From Nemertoderma westbladi (Eukaryota; Xenacoelomorpha; Nemertodermatida; Nemertodermatidae), in contig JAUCBJ010003297.1 in assembly GCA_032718475.1 (NCBI GenBank), positions 1 through 57,658 on the forward strand: a DNA stretch of 57,658 nucleotides, read 5' to 3'. Shown here piece by piece: positions 37,816-49,089 of this stretch. The notes under the pieces were generated by a model. That model did not search any database and was not told where the DNA came from. It worked only from the letters and a program-made list of their open reading frames with translations. The translations under genes were made by a program, and so were the position numbers. The stretch's first letter is position 1. Each line of letters opens with the position of its first letter.

Positions 37816-39493
37816 TTCGTCAACTCGATTATCGTCCTGGCCCTTCTGGCTCCCCTTCGGCAGTTTTGACTAATTTTGGGTGGACTTGTACTTCTACCGT
37901 ACCTCTTCATCCCCTTTCTGATGATGAATGCCAGCATATCATGCATGTCCGTTAGTTAGACTCCCGTCCAGGTGCTGATGCTTGTGCAGACATTGACTGT
38001 TCTTTAGAGACTTTACTCACACGATTCTGGAATACTGATTCATTCGGTGTTAATCCCTGTAAATCTTTGCCTATAAATCATGAGGAAGCTACTGCTCGTG
38101 ATATGCTTGAGTCTAACACACGCCATACAGGTGAACGATATGAAACCAATTTACTTTGGAGATCCCCTACCATCCAATTGCCCAATAATAAACGAACAGC
38201 TATTAGGTGCCTTCAGGCTACTGAAAAACGTCTTAATCGTAATCCAATTTTACATAAACGTTACCATGAAACCTTTCAAGGATACATAGATAAAGGTTTT
38301 GCCGTAAATGTTGACATTGATGAACCTGATCCACCTGGTAGAACATGGTATCTCCCTATCACCCAGTATTAAATCCGAACAAACCTGATAAGGTACGCAT
38401 CGTTTTCAATGCTTCGGCTAAGGAGCATGGTGTTTCTCTAAACGACTGCCTGCTTAAAGGACCTGATTATCTTGCCAGTCTTGTGGGTGTTTTACTTAGA
38501 TTTAGAGAAAGATCGATTGCAATATCTGGAGATATCACTGCCATGTACCACCAAGTTGCTGTCAAACGCAAAGACCATGATGCCTTGAGATTTCTTTGGG
38601 GTGGTCCAAGCCATGCTAAGCCTCCTGGGGTGTATCGTATGGTACGAGAAATATTTGGGGCTATATCTTCATCATCATCCTGCTTCTTTGCACTTATTCG
38701 TACAGCACGATATTTCTGTTTAGAATTTCCTTTACCGGCCTCTAAAGTCGAAATATGTTTCTATGCAGATAATTATTTTGATTCTTGCGACACCACTGAG
38801 GAAGCCATCACCCTTGTCAAGGGCATGGTAGAGCTCTTATCTAAGGGTGGGTTCCATCTGGGCCAATGGATATCTTCTTCCTATGAAGTTCTTTCAGTGA
38901 TACCAAAGGGGGATCGAGCAGATCCCTTACTTGATTTAGATGTTGATGAACTCCCTGTTGAACGTGCTTTAGGTGTCAAGTGGAACTGTTCAACTGACTG
39001 TTTTGTCTTCTACACTAAGATCATCGACCTTAGTCATACCATGAGAAATGTTCTAAGACAATCATCATCATTATTTGATCCTTTAGGATTCTTGACACCA
39101 TTCTTGCTTATTGTTAAGGTCCTAATGCAAGAGATGTGGAGGAGACGTCTGGCATGGGATGATCCACTTCCTGATGATCTGGTAGTTCGATGGGAGCATT
39201 GGTTATCTGAGCTCCATCTTCTTGAAAAGGTTCACATACCTCGTTGTTATTTTCCCAGATCGCCACAACTCCAGAACACTCAGTTACATGTTTTTGGTGA
39301 CGCCTCTACTGTTGGCTTTGGTGCTGTGGCTTACCTTAGGGGTAGTTATTCTACCAGTGATATTAGGGTAGCCTTTGTTATGTTGAAGTCTCGTGTCGCC
39401 CCAGTCAAGGCTTTGTCAGTTCCACGCCTTGAGCTGCAAGGTGCATTATTAGCAGTGAGGCTGTCTAAATTAATTACAACCAAATTCAATTAA
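37816..39493 (+). pseudogene. pol: Element C pol: RT and first part of RNase H
   Basis: Open pieces in several frames (38067-38372, 38345-39493). The first gives the segment before RT (TGERYETNLLWRSPTIQLPNNK). A single-base loss near 38360 then shifts the frame into RT fingers and palm (NPNKPDKVRIVFNASAKEHG, ISGDITAMYHQV). The catalytic box reads YADN (38762-38773) where YVDD/YADD is expected, so the second catalytic Asp is replaced by Asn. RNase H begins with HVFGDASTVGFGAVAY. The frame stops at 39493. Frame changes and the altered catalytic box make this RT non-functional. Confidence 0.88.
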
Positions 39494-41343
39494 ATAAATT
39501 ACTTAGAATCCATGTTGATAAATTTATATATTGGTGTGATTCCACTACCGCTCTTCAATGGATACTTTCTCGCAGGTGCAAATATAATGAGTTTGTAGCC
39601 AATCGTGTTGGAGAAATCCTCGATGTGTCAGATCGTGACTAGTGGCGCCATGTCCCTGGAATTCTTAATCCTGCTGATCATTGTAGTCGAGGTCTTCTCT
39701 TGTCTGAACTCCACTCTGACCATCCTTGGTTTCAAGGTCCAGATTATCTAAGATCCCCTGAAAATCAGTGGCCAGCCAGTTTAGCAATCCCTGATAACCC
39801 AGTTGAAGGTGATCCTGAAGTCAAGGCGGTATATGCTGTCCATGTTGCTGAATCCTTTACTTTCGAATTTGTATCAAAGTTGTCATCCTTATCTAGAGCC
39901 CAACGTATCCTTGCTTGGGTCTTTAGGTTTATCCAAAACTGTCGAAACAAGGTTCATCAGCATTCTACTCTGAGTGTTTCAGAACTCAGGTATTCATTAA
40001 ATTATATGATCAAGTCTGTACAAAATTCCTTTTACTCCAATGAGATTGCCAATTTATCCAATGGGAACCCCGTTGGAAAAGGTAGCTCTTTGTTGACATT
40101 GCTTCCCGAGTTGGATGAAGATGGTTTACTCAGAGTTGGTGGCCGTATTTCGAAGTCTGACCTCCCTAATTCTGTATGTCACCCTATTATTCTCCCTAAC
40201 AATTGTAGGTTTACTGATCTTGTTATTCTAAATACTCACAAGATAGTTTTTCACGAAGGAGAAGATCATACCTTAAATAATTTAAGACAAACCTACTGGG
40301 TTCCTAAAGCAAGATCTTTGATTCGTAAGCTTTTATTTTGTTGTACATTTTGTAAGAAACGTCGAGCTCGGCCTGTTGCTCCTCTTATGGCTGCTTTACC
40401 CCGGCCGCGATTGTCTCCTATGACATTTCCATTCCGAAACATGGGTATAGACTATTTCGGTCCACTTTATGTCCGTCATCTTAGACGAACAGAGAAACGT
40501 TATTGTCTTCTCGTAACTTGCCTTGTAACAAGGGCAGTCCATTTAGAGATTGTCCATTCCATGGATACAGACAGTTTTCTTATGGGCTTTCGTAGAGTAT
40601 TTGCCCGTCGAGGTACCCCCGCTATTGTTTATAGTGATAATGGCAGCAATTTCACTAGTGGTGAAAAGGAACTCCGAGAGTGCCTTGAAGTTCTTGATCA
40701 GTCTTCTATCAAAAATACATGTTACAAATTACATACAAATTACATGGCATTTTAATCCCCCTGCTGCACCACATTTTGGTGGTGTTTGGGAACGTCTGGT
40801 TAGATCCGCAAAGAAAGCTTTAAAAGTGATTCTTGGTAACCAGCGTGTAACAGATGAGGTTCTCGAAACAGTTATCGTTGAGGTCGAACATTTAATGAAT
40901 AGTCGTCCACTCACGCATATTAGCATAGATCCTCATGAACCAGAAGCAATAACACCGAACCACATCGTACATGGTCGTGGTAATCCCAATGTAGCCCCTG
41001 CTTTTGTCGATGATTCTGACATTGGCAGTAAGAAACGTTGGTTGTCTACTCAAGCTTTAATAAACAACTTCTGGAAGCGATGGATGGCTGAATATGTTCC
41101 ATCTCAAATTGAACGTAAAATTTGGTTAAGAGATGCAGAAACTTATGTCCTGGGGACATAGTTCTTGTTGTATTCTCGAACTCTCCCAGGGGACATTGGC
41201 CTCTTGGTAAAGTTTTGGAAACCTTTCCCAGGTCTGACGGAGTTGTCCGTTCCGTTAAGGTCCATGTAAATGGAAAAGACTATACTCGACCCGCTGTAAA
41301 AGTATGCCTCTTAGAAGAGGCTAACAATGAAAAAAATGTGTAA
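39494..41343 (+). pseudogene. pol: Element C pol: RNase H end, integrase, C-domain
   Basis: 39494-39700 carries the RNase H end in another frame (IYWCDSTTALQWI) with a TAG where an arginine-containing stretch continues. 39700-40755 holds the linker, the integrase N-domain (H...H...CTFCKK) and core residues D251 (GIDYFGP) and D313 (YSDNGSNF). A local duplication near 40720-40745 (ACAAATTACAT twice) shifts the frame. 40550-41161 then supplies the third catalytic residue (GVWERL, Glu at 40790-40792). 41122-41343 is the DUF5641-type C-domain. Each domain is recognisable, but no continuous protein can be made. Confidence 0.88.
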
Positions 41344-41373
41344 CTCCTCTTACATCGTAGTTAGGGCCGGCTT

Positions 41374-41825
41374 TGTTACAGCCGGTCTCGTTTACCTTAA
41401 CTTATTGTGCTATATCTTATTGTGCTATATGTTATTCCACCTACCGGTCATTTCACAAACTGAATATATTATTAGCCAATAGAAATAAGCCACCTTTATG
41501 TTTGGTATATATACCTATCTGTGTGTGTCATTATGTAGTTCTGTTGTATAAACTCATTCTGCATTCTGTTCTTTGTTAGTTATAGTTCATTAGGCCTAGG
41601 TCTAGGTATTCATGTCTTCATCGTATGTAATGTAATATTATTGTTTAGACCTACCTGCATCTGGAGACACATATGTAACTCGTAACACTGTAACAAGTAA
41701 CCATTAAATGTAACATAAGTAACTTCATTATTATACTTTCCGATTTTCTCAACTATATTGCGGCGAATGAATGACAGGCCGACTTTTCTCGCTCACCCGG
41801 CTCTAAACGCAGTTCCGTCATTTCA
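41374..41825 (+). repeat. Element C 3' LTR (452 bp)
   Basis: TGTTACAGCC...GTCATTTCA, followed by CAGGA, the second copy of the TSD. Only 30 bp of non-coding DNA separate it from the end of pol. No clear polypurine tract precedes it. Confidence 0.95.
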
Positions 41826-43573
41826 CAGGATAATCCCGTTAGCATAAAGACCTTTGCGAACAAGGTCGAGAAGGCGTTAATCGTACTGAAGACGCTAGAC
41901 GCACCATTCGAACTCAACGCGTCTAACAACATCACCACGATAGCCTGCGGAGAAAGTGGAGGAAGATTGCCTTCTCCACTCGAGAGAAGAAAGGTGCGGA
42001 ACCAGGCCTAGAAGAAATGTCGAGCTTCCTAAACTATGAAGCCGAATTAATTACAGACCCAGTCTATAGTGAGGATAATTTGGGGAAGGCACCAAAGACC
42101 GAATACAACAGGCCTGGACCCGAACATAATCCGACGGATCCATTCTCAAGAGTAAGAGAGTCGCTACCACACGCGGCCACACAGGGGGCTACAAGCCCAC
42201 AGTTAGCTGGGAGTAGGGCCACACCGTGGCAGGGACAGAAAGAAAATAACACCATAAATAAACACAATCCCAATATACCCAGTAGGCCGAGTACAGACAA
42301 CCAAAACACTAAATCGGTACATATAAACCTACGCGCGATACATGAGGGACTATACAGGGAACGCTATAATCCAGGATTCGAATGTCAATTACACCGGGAC
42401 GGAACCCATAAGACCAGGAGTTGTAAGCACTGGCAAGCGTTGCCCAAACAAGATCGTGTAGCCTACACAGACGCAAACGGACTATGTCATCGATGTGTGG
42501 TAGAAGGACACAGACCCGGAGAGTGTAGAGAAACAGCAGCAAGAGAGGAGGAGACTGGAGGCCAAACAATGGCTACAAGCATGACAGAAGAGGAGAAGAA
42601 GAGAGAAGTACTACTCGGGGTAGTACCAGAAAAGATATCAGGAGAGGGCGGTCGATCAGTAACGACATTAATGCTGGTCGACAGCGGAGCAGCCTTCACG
42701 CTGGTGGAGAACTGGGTGGCCGAAGAGATAGGGCTAAAGACGAGGCCGAATAGAATGGCGGTGACTACCGTCTCGAGTAAAGATGAGGTCCTGGAGACGA
42801 GGACGGGGCGGTGCAGGATAGCAGCGATTGCACCGGGATGCGACTATGGGGCGACGATCGACACCATCCACGTCATCGAATCGATAAACATCAACGCCAG
42901 GCGACCAACCAACATTGAGGTCGAGCAGTATAGATTCCTGGACGGTATCGATTTCTCAATACCAAAGGTGGACGTTAGGAAGGTGTCCATTATAGTAGGA
43001 ATGGACTGCCCGACGGCCCATGAGAGGATGAAGACGGTCTTCGGCGAAGACAGGCAGCGGGACCCGACGGCGATCCTCACGCTGTTCGGATGGACGCTTA
43101 GCGGCCCAGTTAAAACCAAGATCCCATGCAGTGTGACAGAGACATCAGGGTGCATGTTACCAGGCACCGTAGACACAGAGGACGAAGATAAGAAGCCGGA
43201 GGAGATAGTAGAGCCAGACAGGAAAGTAACAATAAGAGAGTGGGCGGAGGATAATAGACTTCCCAGTGGGTGTCGGTGTGGAGATGGAGGGGAGCAGACA
43301 GCGGGGTGTCCAGGGGACAACACTCCGGAGGAGTGTCCGGTGAAGTGTCAGGAGGACAATAGTCCGGAGGGGTGTCCGGGGGAGTGTCCGGAGGAGATAC
43401 CGGTCCGGTTGAGAGGCGTGCCGACGGGGGGGAGGTCGAGAGGGGGGGGGGGCAGGATGGAGAGGGGTAGGACTGCTGTTGTACCTCCTGTTTTGCCTGT
43501 TCGTTCACTTTCTATTCATTCTGCCGACGGGAGACAACAAGGAGAGAAGTGGCATCTTGATGCCAGGAGATGA
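41826..43573 (+). CDS. Element D gag end and aspartyl protease
   Basis: Downstream half of the D coding region. 41826-42016 continues the gag core (LDAPFELNASNNITT) with a frameshift before RRKWRKIAF. From ATG 42017 the frame is open for 518 codons: disordered linker, Cys/His cluster (CQLHRDGTHKTRSCKHW and CHRCVVEGHRPGEC), then the BEL-type (DUF1758) protease with MLVDSGAAFTLV (D222) and the family motifs IVGMDCPTAHERM and LFGWTLSGPV. The catalytic DSG is intact. After about residue 400 a Cys/Pro/Glu repeat (ECPVKCQEDNSPEGCPGECP) and an 11-G run (43442-43452) follow, then the stop. The region where RT should begin is absent. Confidence 0.8.
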
Positions 43574-45333
43574 GCTAGTTAAGAAGGCGGCGGAGAGACC
43601 CGATTTTAGGGTGGCGGAAGAGGGAGAGCCAATTCCTGGTCAGTTGGGGTTGGCGGGGACAGCGTGGCGAAGAGTAAGAGGACGTATAGGAGGGCAGTGG
43701 TAGAGTGCCTACTGGAAGAAGGGGCACCTGAAAGTTTAGTCTTCCAAGGTTTTGGACTGAGGGGGGTGGGAATGAGGGCGAGACACCCTTCCCACATATA
43801 AATAATTATTTAATTAAAAATAAATAATAAAATTAATTAAATAATAGTTAGAAGAGATAGTAAGTAGTAGTCAGGAGATAAGTTAGTAGAAGATAGCTAG
43901 AGTTAGAAGGCGGCGGGGGGTAAGGGAGTGTGGCATATTGCCATGCCACGAGTAGTAGTAGTAGGGGGGTTGTGGGCACCGTAAGCGCCACGTAGAAGGA
44001 GAGTAAGTTAGAAGGCGGCGGGGTAAGGGAGTGTGGCATATTGTCATGCCACGAGTAGTAGTAGGGGGGTCGTGGGCACCGGAAGCGCCACATAGAAAGG
44101 AGTAGTAGTAGGGGGGTCGTGGGCACTGGAAGCGCCACGTAGAAAGTAGTAGCAGAGAGGGGTTGTGGGCACCGGAAGCGCCACGTAGAAAGTAGTAGCA
44201 GAGAGTGGTTGTGGGCACCGCAAGCGCCACATAGATAAAGGTATTAGTGGAGGTGGAGATGTAGATAGAGTAGAGTAGTGGAGAGGGCACATAGGGTGCC
44301 AGGTAGTGGAGTGGTAGAGACGGGCACATAGGGTGCCAGGTAGTAGAGTTAGAGAGGTAGTTGAGTTGTAGAGAGGGCACATAGGGTGCCAGGCAGTAGA
44401 GTAGTAGAGGCGGGCACATAGGGTGCCAGCTAGTAGAGTTAGAGATAGTAGAGAGTTAGTAGAGTTAGAAAGATAGTAGCAGAGTAGAAGTAGTAGTAGA
44501 ATGGTTGTGGGCACCACAAGCGCCACGTAGATGGAGGGTTTTAGTCAGAGTTAGGAAAGAGTTAGTAGACTTAGCAGATAGTAGAGTTAGTGGTTAGTAG
44601 AGTTAGAATTAGATGTAGAGGTTAGATGTTAGATGTTAGTAAGAGGGTACGTAGTACCGGTTGTGGTTGTGGGCACCGTTAGTGCCACGTAGATAGAGGT
44701 AGAGTTAGTAAGAGGGTTTTAGTTAGGGGTAGTAGCAGAGGGTTGTGGGCACCCTAAGCACCACGTAGTTGGAGAGTTGGTAAGAGTTAGAGAGAGTTAG
44801 TAGAAGTAGAGAGTTAGTAGGAGTTAGTAGAGTTAGGAGTTAGAGACTTAGAAGAGTTAGTAGGAGTTAGACTTAGTAGAGCTAGTTAGAGTCGGAGAGT
44901 TAGGAGAGTTAGTAGAGAGTTAGATAGTTAGCAAGTGAGTAGTAGGTAGATAATATGATAGCACAGGGGTAGCATTAGAGATTAGGGCCTTAGGGAGTGG
45001 CAGAGAGTAGGGAGGAGATAGTGAGAAGAGCTGTTGGCGAGAGAGAATATTGCGATTCAGGTGTGGGGAGAGAATAAGAGCGAGTTGAGTTAGAGAGCGG
45101 AGCTAGAGTGGTGAGAGTGTTGGGGAAACAAAAATTGTGTGCGAGAAGTGCACGATCAGCCCGACACGAGACGCCAGAGGGTAGTGACATCATACCCATA
45201 GGGAGCGGCCTGGAAAGCCGACTCCAAGAAAATAATCCCACCCCACACCCGATACTAGATCGGGATCCAGCGGAATTGTAGCGCACTTTAGGTGGATGCT
45301 ATCTTCTCCCCGGGAAGATAGCATGGGGGGGAG
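43574..45333 (+). other. Element D 3' non-coding region, hairpin-rich
   Basis: Where other BEL elements have RT, RNase H and integrase, D has 1.7 kb of AG-rich DNA (AGTAGAGTTAG repeats). A short frame to 43703 may be the residue of a coding end. Repeated units include GTGGGCACCGNAAGCGCCAC (eight copies near 43974, 44072, 44120, 44165, 44213, 44508, 44669, 44747), the hairpin GGCACATAGGGTGCC (four copies, 44287-44430) and GTGGCAT-N6-ATGCCAC (43930-43949 and near 44033-44052). It ends in CCCGATACTAGATCGGG (near 45248-45264), an 11-bp stem (45296-45324) and the polypurine tract. Confidence 0.75.
45296..45333 (+). promoter_or_regulatory. Element D polypurine tract with adjoining hairpin
   Basis: ATGCTATCTTC (45296-45306) and GAAGATAGCAT (45314-45324) form an 11-bp perfect stem with a 7-nt loop. 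It is followed without a gap by GGGGGGGAG (45325-45333), the expected polypurine primer for plus-strand synthesis, which abuts the 3' LTR. Confidence 0.75.
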
Positions 45334-45856
45334 TGTTAGCTTATCCAATTCCGCTAACACAAACCCATAAAGTAAGCCGTTAAGCAATATTGGGAGCACG
45401 AGGTTGATTACCAATATCAACCTCGTGTCACCCCAATAAAGTGGGAAGGAGAAACGCACAATAGGGGTCAGGGGCCACACCCCTGACAGAGAGAGAACAG
45501 CAGGAGTGAAGGGAAACACTCCAAAGGGTGCCAACAGGGATATTAGCCAATGGGAGGGAGGCACCGGCTAGGTACAGTAACAAGGCCAACCCGTGCAATA
45601 TAACCAGTTATCATGTTACTCATTAGCTCAGTTATCTCAGTCTGTCAGTACAGTCAGGTAGTACGGTGACAGTTAGGACCGTCACCGCCGTCACCCATAT
45701 TACCGGTCATCTATTCAGTCATTGGCGCTATCTGTTATCATACCTACATATCTATATATCTACATTATATCTATACTGGAACAACAAACTCCTTTTCTAT
45801 CACACGGTGTGGCTGACGCGTACAAAACAACACCGGATAAACCGGATCCCGTCACA
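45334..45856 (+). repeat. Element D 3' LTR (523 bp)
   Basis: Matches 8035-8568 except for an 11-bp duplication near the end of the 5' copy and about five or six substitutions. It begins TGTTAGC and ends GTCACA, and is followed directly by the resumed pol of element A. Confidence 0.93.
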
Positions 45857-46853
45857 TTTGTAAGAATTGTGGTCCGTGTTGCCAAAATTCCTTGTTTTCT
45901 GGTTTACAGAATTCCTCAGGCATCATTCCTCGCGACGCAATATCAGCTGGGTTTTGTGGTCCGGGACAATGTCGCCAATCTTCTTTTATTGAACGGTCTA
46001 GAATTTCTGCACGACGGTTGGCTACAAATGTCTTGAATTCAAGTGTGTCGTTGTTTATGTAAAATAAAACTAACGTCGCGTCAGTCCAATAAAATATCTG
46101 TAAACTTGATTGTAATTCAGTCTGTATAAGGTTTACAATGGTGGTTGACAAGGTTGCTGCTTGTAGTTCAGCGCGTGGTGTCGTCATATACTTAGTAGGC
46201 ATGGTCTTAGCCTTAGAAGTAATGAGCGATACATCAAACTCGTCTGAATCTACTTGTCTACGCAAATACGCTGTCACTCCAAAGCCGTTGTCACTGGCGT
46301 CGGAAAAACAATGTAATTCTAAGTTGTCAGGAAATGTCGTCTGTAATGGAAAGTACACCCGGGGTATGGAATAATCCTCTAGCGAAGATAATTGCGCCTC
46401 CCAAGTCTTCCATAAGTCCACTTGTTCAGATGAGATCGGTTCGTCCCATGTCAGTCCATCTTTCCAAATACTGCGCATGTATATTCTTGCTTGCAGTATT
46501 ATTGGGCTGATAAAACCTAATGGATCGAACAGTCTACTCAGTTTTGACAAGCAGGACCTCTTTGTCAGAGAATCTCCTTGAGCGTCCAGTCTTACTTTCA
46601 CTCGAAAGTTGTCTGTGTTCGGGTCCCAAAATAGTCCCAACACTTTGGTCGTTGGTAGTGGTTCGAATTCCAAGTCAATGTCACCACCCCCACATTCAGT
46701 CGTTTCGAATGAATTTACTAATTCGGTACTGTTCGAAGCAAACTTGGTGAGGTTAAAACCTCCGCCTGCTAAACAGTCCAGTAATTGATGTGCTACTGTT
46801 ATAGCACATTCTACTGTGTAGCAACTTTGTAATCCATCGTCAACGTAAAAGTC
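45857..46853 (-). pseudogene. pol: Element A pol: RT end and RNase H
   Basis: Minus-strand RT end and RNase H of A, open from 46673 to the D insertion. It shows KVLGLFWDPNTDNF, the connection region, and the RNase H motifs HCFSDASDNGFGVTAY and FYWTDATLVLFYINND. It matches residues around 1590-1860 of the pol frame of B very closely. Upstream of 46673 the frame is interrupted. The YVDD box itself (near 46835-46850) is readable on the minus strand but directly follows a TGA. Confidence 0.87.
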
Positions 46854-47636
46854 TCATTCTACTACTTGGATTACCTCTGGGTCATACTTATGTTTCTGAT
46901 CCCTAGCGGTCTGCTTTAGGGCGTACATAGTACAATTTGGGCTGTCTCTGGCACCAAATACGCGAACTTGCATTTGGTAAGTCGCCGGTGGTTGACTTAA
47001 GTCTCCATCCGGGTACCAGAGGAACCTCAAACTGTCTCTGTCTCGCTCTAACGCTCGCACCTGGTGAAACATGGCTTCTACGTCACAAGTAAATGCTACT
47101 TGACGCTGACGGAAGCGCATAATCACCCCCATGAGATAATTATTCATGTTTGGTCCATCCATCAACTCCGTATTGAGAGACATTCCCTCAAACAGAGCCG
47201 CGCAGTCGTTTACTACACGTACCTTGTCTGGTTTGTCAGGGTGTCTCACGTAGTGATATGGCAAATAGTATGTCTGGTCTGTCACAATCTCTGGGTTCGT
47301 CATTCTGATAGCGTATCCTTTCGTCAAGTATGTCTCCATCTGTGTATTATACTGCAGATGGGCTTTCTCGTCCTTTAGTAAACGTTGTCTTATTGAGTTT
47401 AAACGTCTCAAGGCTAGCGGATAATTATTTATAAGTTTAGGATGTTGGTTACGCCATAACATCCCTACCTCATAATGTCCGTCTTTCGTCTGATGGATAG
47501 TATCTTCCATGATCTTTAAAGATTGTTTTTCTTGTTCCGACATGCATGGTTCATAACTACCAGGTTCGGCTGTGTCTTGTTCCAACCACTTGATAGTTTT
47601 CTCTGTTAATTCTTTGTCCAGTGCAGCTTGTTCCAC
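46854..47636 (-). pseudogene. pol: Element A pol: RT fingers and palm
   Basis: 260-residue minus-strand frame covering the segment before RT and most of the palm (HPDKPDKVRVVNDCAALFEG, FTCDVEAMFHQV, VFGARDSPNC). It ends at a TGA four codons before the YVDD box, where B has CGT (Arg). C-to-T change at a CGA codon would explain it. The reverse transcriptase is therefore broken just before its catalytic box. Confidence 0.9.
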
Positions 47637-49089
47637 TTGACAATTCCTTAATGTATCGACATCGACAGGTTATTGGTTGAGGTAGACTCGCAAGCCTTCC
47701 GGCGTTATCATCTATCGTTGATGGATCCTCTGCCTGATGCGTCTCCTTCTCAATCTCTAAACTTACCTCTTTGTAAAGTGGTTTCTGCTCTCTTTGACTT
47801 GTTGTACTTGCCACATATGTCGTACTTGTCACTTTGTCGTGTTTTGTCGAATTTAGGTGTGTAGTATAGTCAATGTCGTTTGAAAAAGAATGAGTCAAAG
47901 TTGTAGTTAATAAACTACATGTACTTTGCACATCATCTTCCTCGTCACTTATATCTAGTGTGCGCACAGGCACTCGAGTATACCACCCTATCGGCGTTCT
48001 GCAGGCGTATGCGTTTCCTGCTACGACTACCGATGGTCTGGTTTCCCACACTTGATGTAAGTTGAATTGGTCTGTCCCGATCAGCATTGCTACTGACCTG
48101 TAATTAACAGGACATTCAGGTACACCAAGGTGCCTAAAATACTTACGGTCCTCCAAGGATTGTTCTGGCACTGGACCCAGTAGGTTACTAAAGTCCTTTG
48201 TGGCTGCAAAAGTCAAATCCTTAAAGGGTAACAAAGACCTCTCCTTTTCGCTATGTTGCAATTTCGGAAGAAGAGTGTCTAAGTTCAACTTAACTCTTGT
48301 CACTGGTATTGCACATTGTCCATGCATACTACTTACGGTATATCTGACGTTCTTACCTTGTCGAAGATCCGTCACGACATCAGCTACCTTCTCGTCCACA
48401 TAGCTGTGAGATGAGGCTGAATCCAAGATAGCGTAGATCCGTTTTCTCCCTTTTGTGCCTGTAATCTTAACAGGAATTACGCTAAATCCCTTGAGTTGAT
48501 CAGGCGTCAGAAGCGCAATCGATGGTTGTTCGTCCCCAGTGTTGAAATATGCGTCGTCGTCTTCCGACTCTTCATCCGACAACCCGTATTGTTCTGGGAA
48601 ACAATCCCGTATATGCGTCACAAAGGTTGGTGTTGTTCTCGTTTCTCGTATCTTGTAGGCGGTGTTGCACTTCGCTGCTGCTTCTGGGTGTTCCCTGGTG
48701 AAGCGTTTCGTTGGTGTATGGCTATCCGTGTGGAGCAAAGCGTCGTGATTGCGTCCACATAAAGGACAGGTGTCGGTATTAGGGCAATCCTTGCGGACAT
48801 GTCCATATTGTGTACACCTCCAACAAGAATCTAACGGTCTTATTTGAAGCCGTCGTTCCTCTGAGTTTAATTCGTGAAATAGTCGACATCCCCTTAAGTT
48901 ATGGCTAGTATGTCACTTACCAATCCGTTCACAATATTGACAACCGCTGAAGTCGGCAGTTAGTTGCTGTCTAGTCTGTTTGATTCCTATAGGTGCGGAC
49001 ACGTTATAACCGTCAGAAAATCGTCGGGTTTCCGTCGGTGTAGCGTAGGTGACCGTCTTTGTGGATGTCGTTGGTTTTTGTCGGTTGGA
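47557..49089 (-). pseudogene. gag-pol: Element A zinc cluster and aspartyl protease
   Basis: Minus-strand frame of 393 codons (47557-48738). It holds the end of the zinc cluster, an acidic linker, the protease with AILDSASSHSYVDEK (the same DSA triad as B), and the BEL motifs LGVPECPVNYRSVAMLIG and RTPIGWYTR. A copy of the 17-bp motif at 47684-47700 lies between protease and RT, as in B. 48739-49089 holds the preceding Cys/His clusters in broken frames (an in-frame stop replaces part of the first cluster). Confidence 0.85.

Larger units (their letters stand above)
11883..41825 (+). mobile_element. Element C: BEL/Pao retrotransposon
   Basis: Its 452-bp LTRs (TGTTACAGCC...GTCATTTCA) lie at 11883-12334 and 41374-41825, flanked by the exact TSD CAGGA (11878-11882 and 41826-41830). 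Without the LINE and element B it is about 8.1 kb, a usual BEL/Pao size. It encodes gag, protease, RT, RNase H and integrase in order, now with several frameshifts and stops. The gag frame was open across the sites where the LINE and element B inserted, so those insertions hit a gag that was still open. Confidence 0.95.
8035..45856 (+). mobile_element. Element D: BEL/Pao-related, gag-protease only
   Basis: LTRs at 8035-8568 and 45334-45856. Excluding element C and its duplicated CAGGA, D is about 7.9 kb. It encodes a long coiled-coil gag, a zinc knuckle and a BEL-type aspartyl protease, but no reverse transcriptase, RNase H or integrase lies between the protease and the 3' LTR. In their place is 1.7 kb of purine-rich, hairpin-rich DNA. 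It is therefore probably non-autonomous. No clean TSD is visible: the flanks are TTGCT (8030-8034) and TTTGT (45857-45861). Comparison with B shows it entered the pol of A just after the RNase H domain. Confidence 0.85.

Noticed and set aside
41959-42000. A copy of the 17-bp motif in D (GGAAGATTGCCTTCTCC)
   Set aside because: Shares only the first six bases with the consensus; the core is absent.
43848-44526. Several minus-strand frames of 100-180 codons in the 3' part of D
   Set aside because: They are low-complexity (Tyr/Thr/Pro/Leu-rich) reverse readings of AGTAG-rich DNA, with no domain and no start context.
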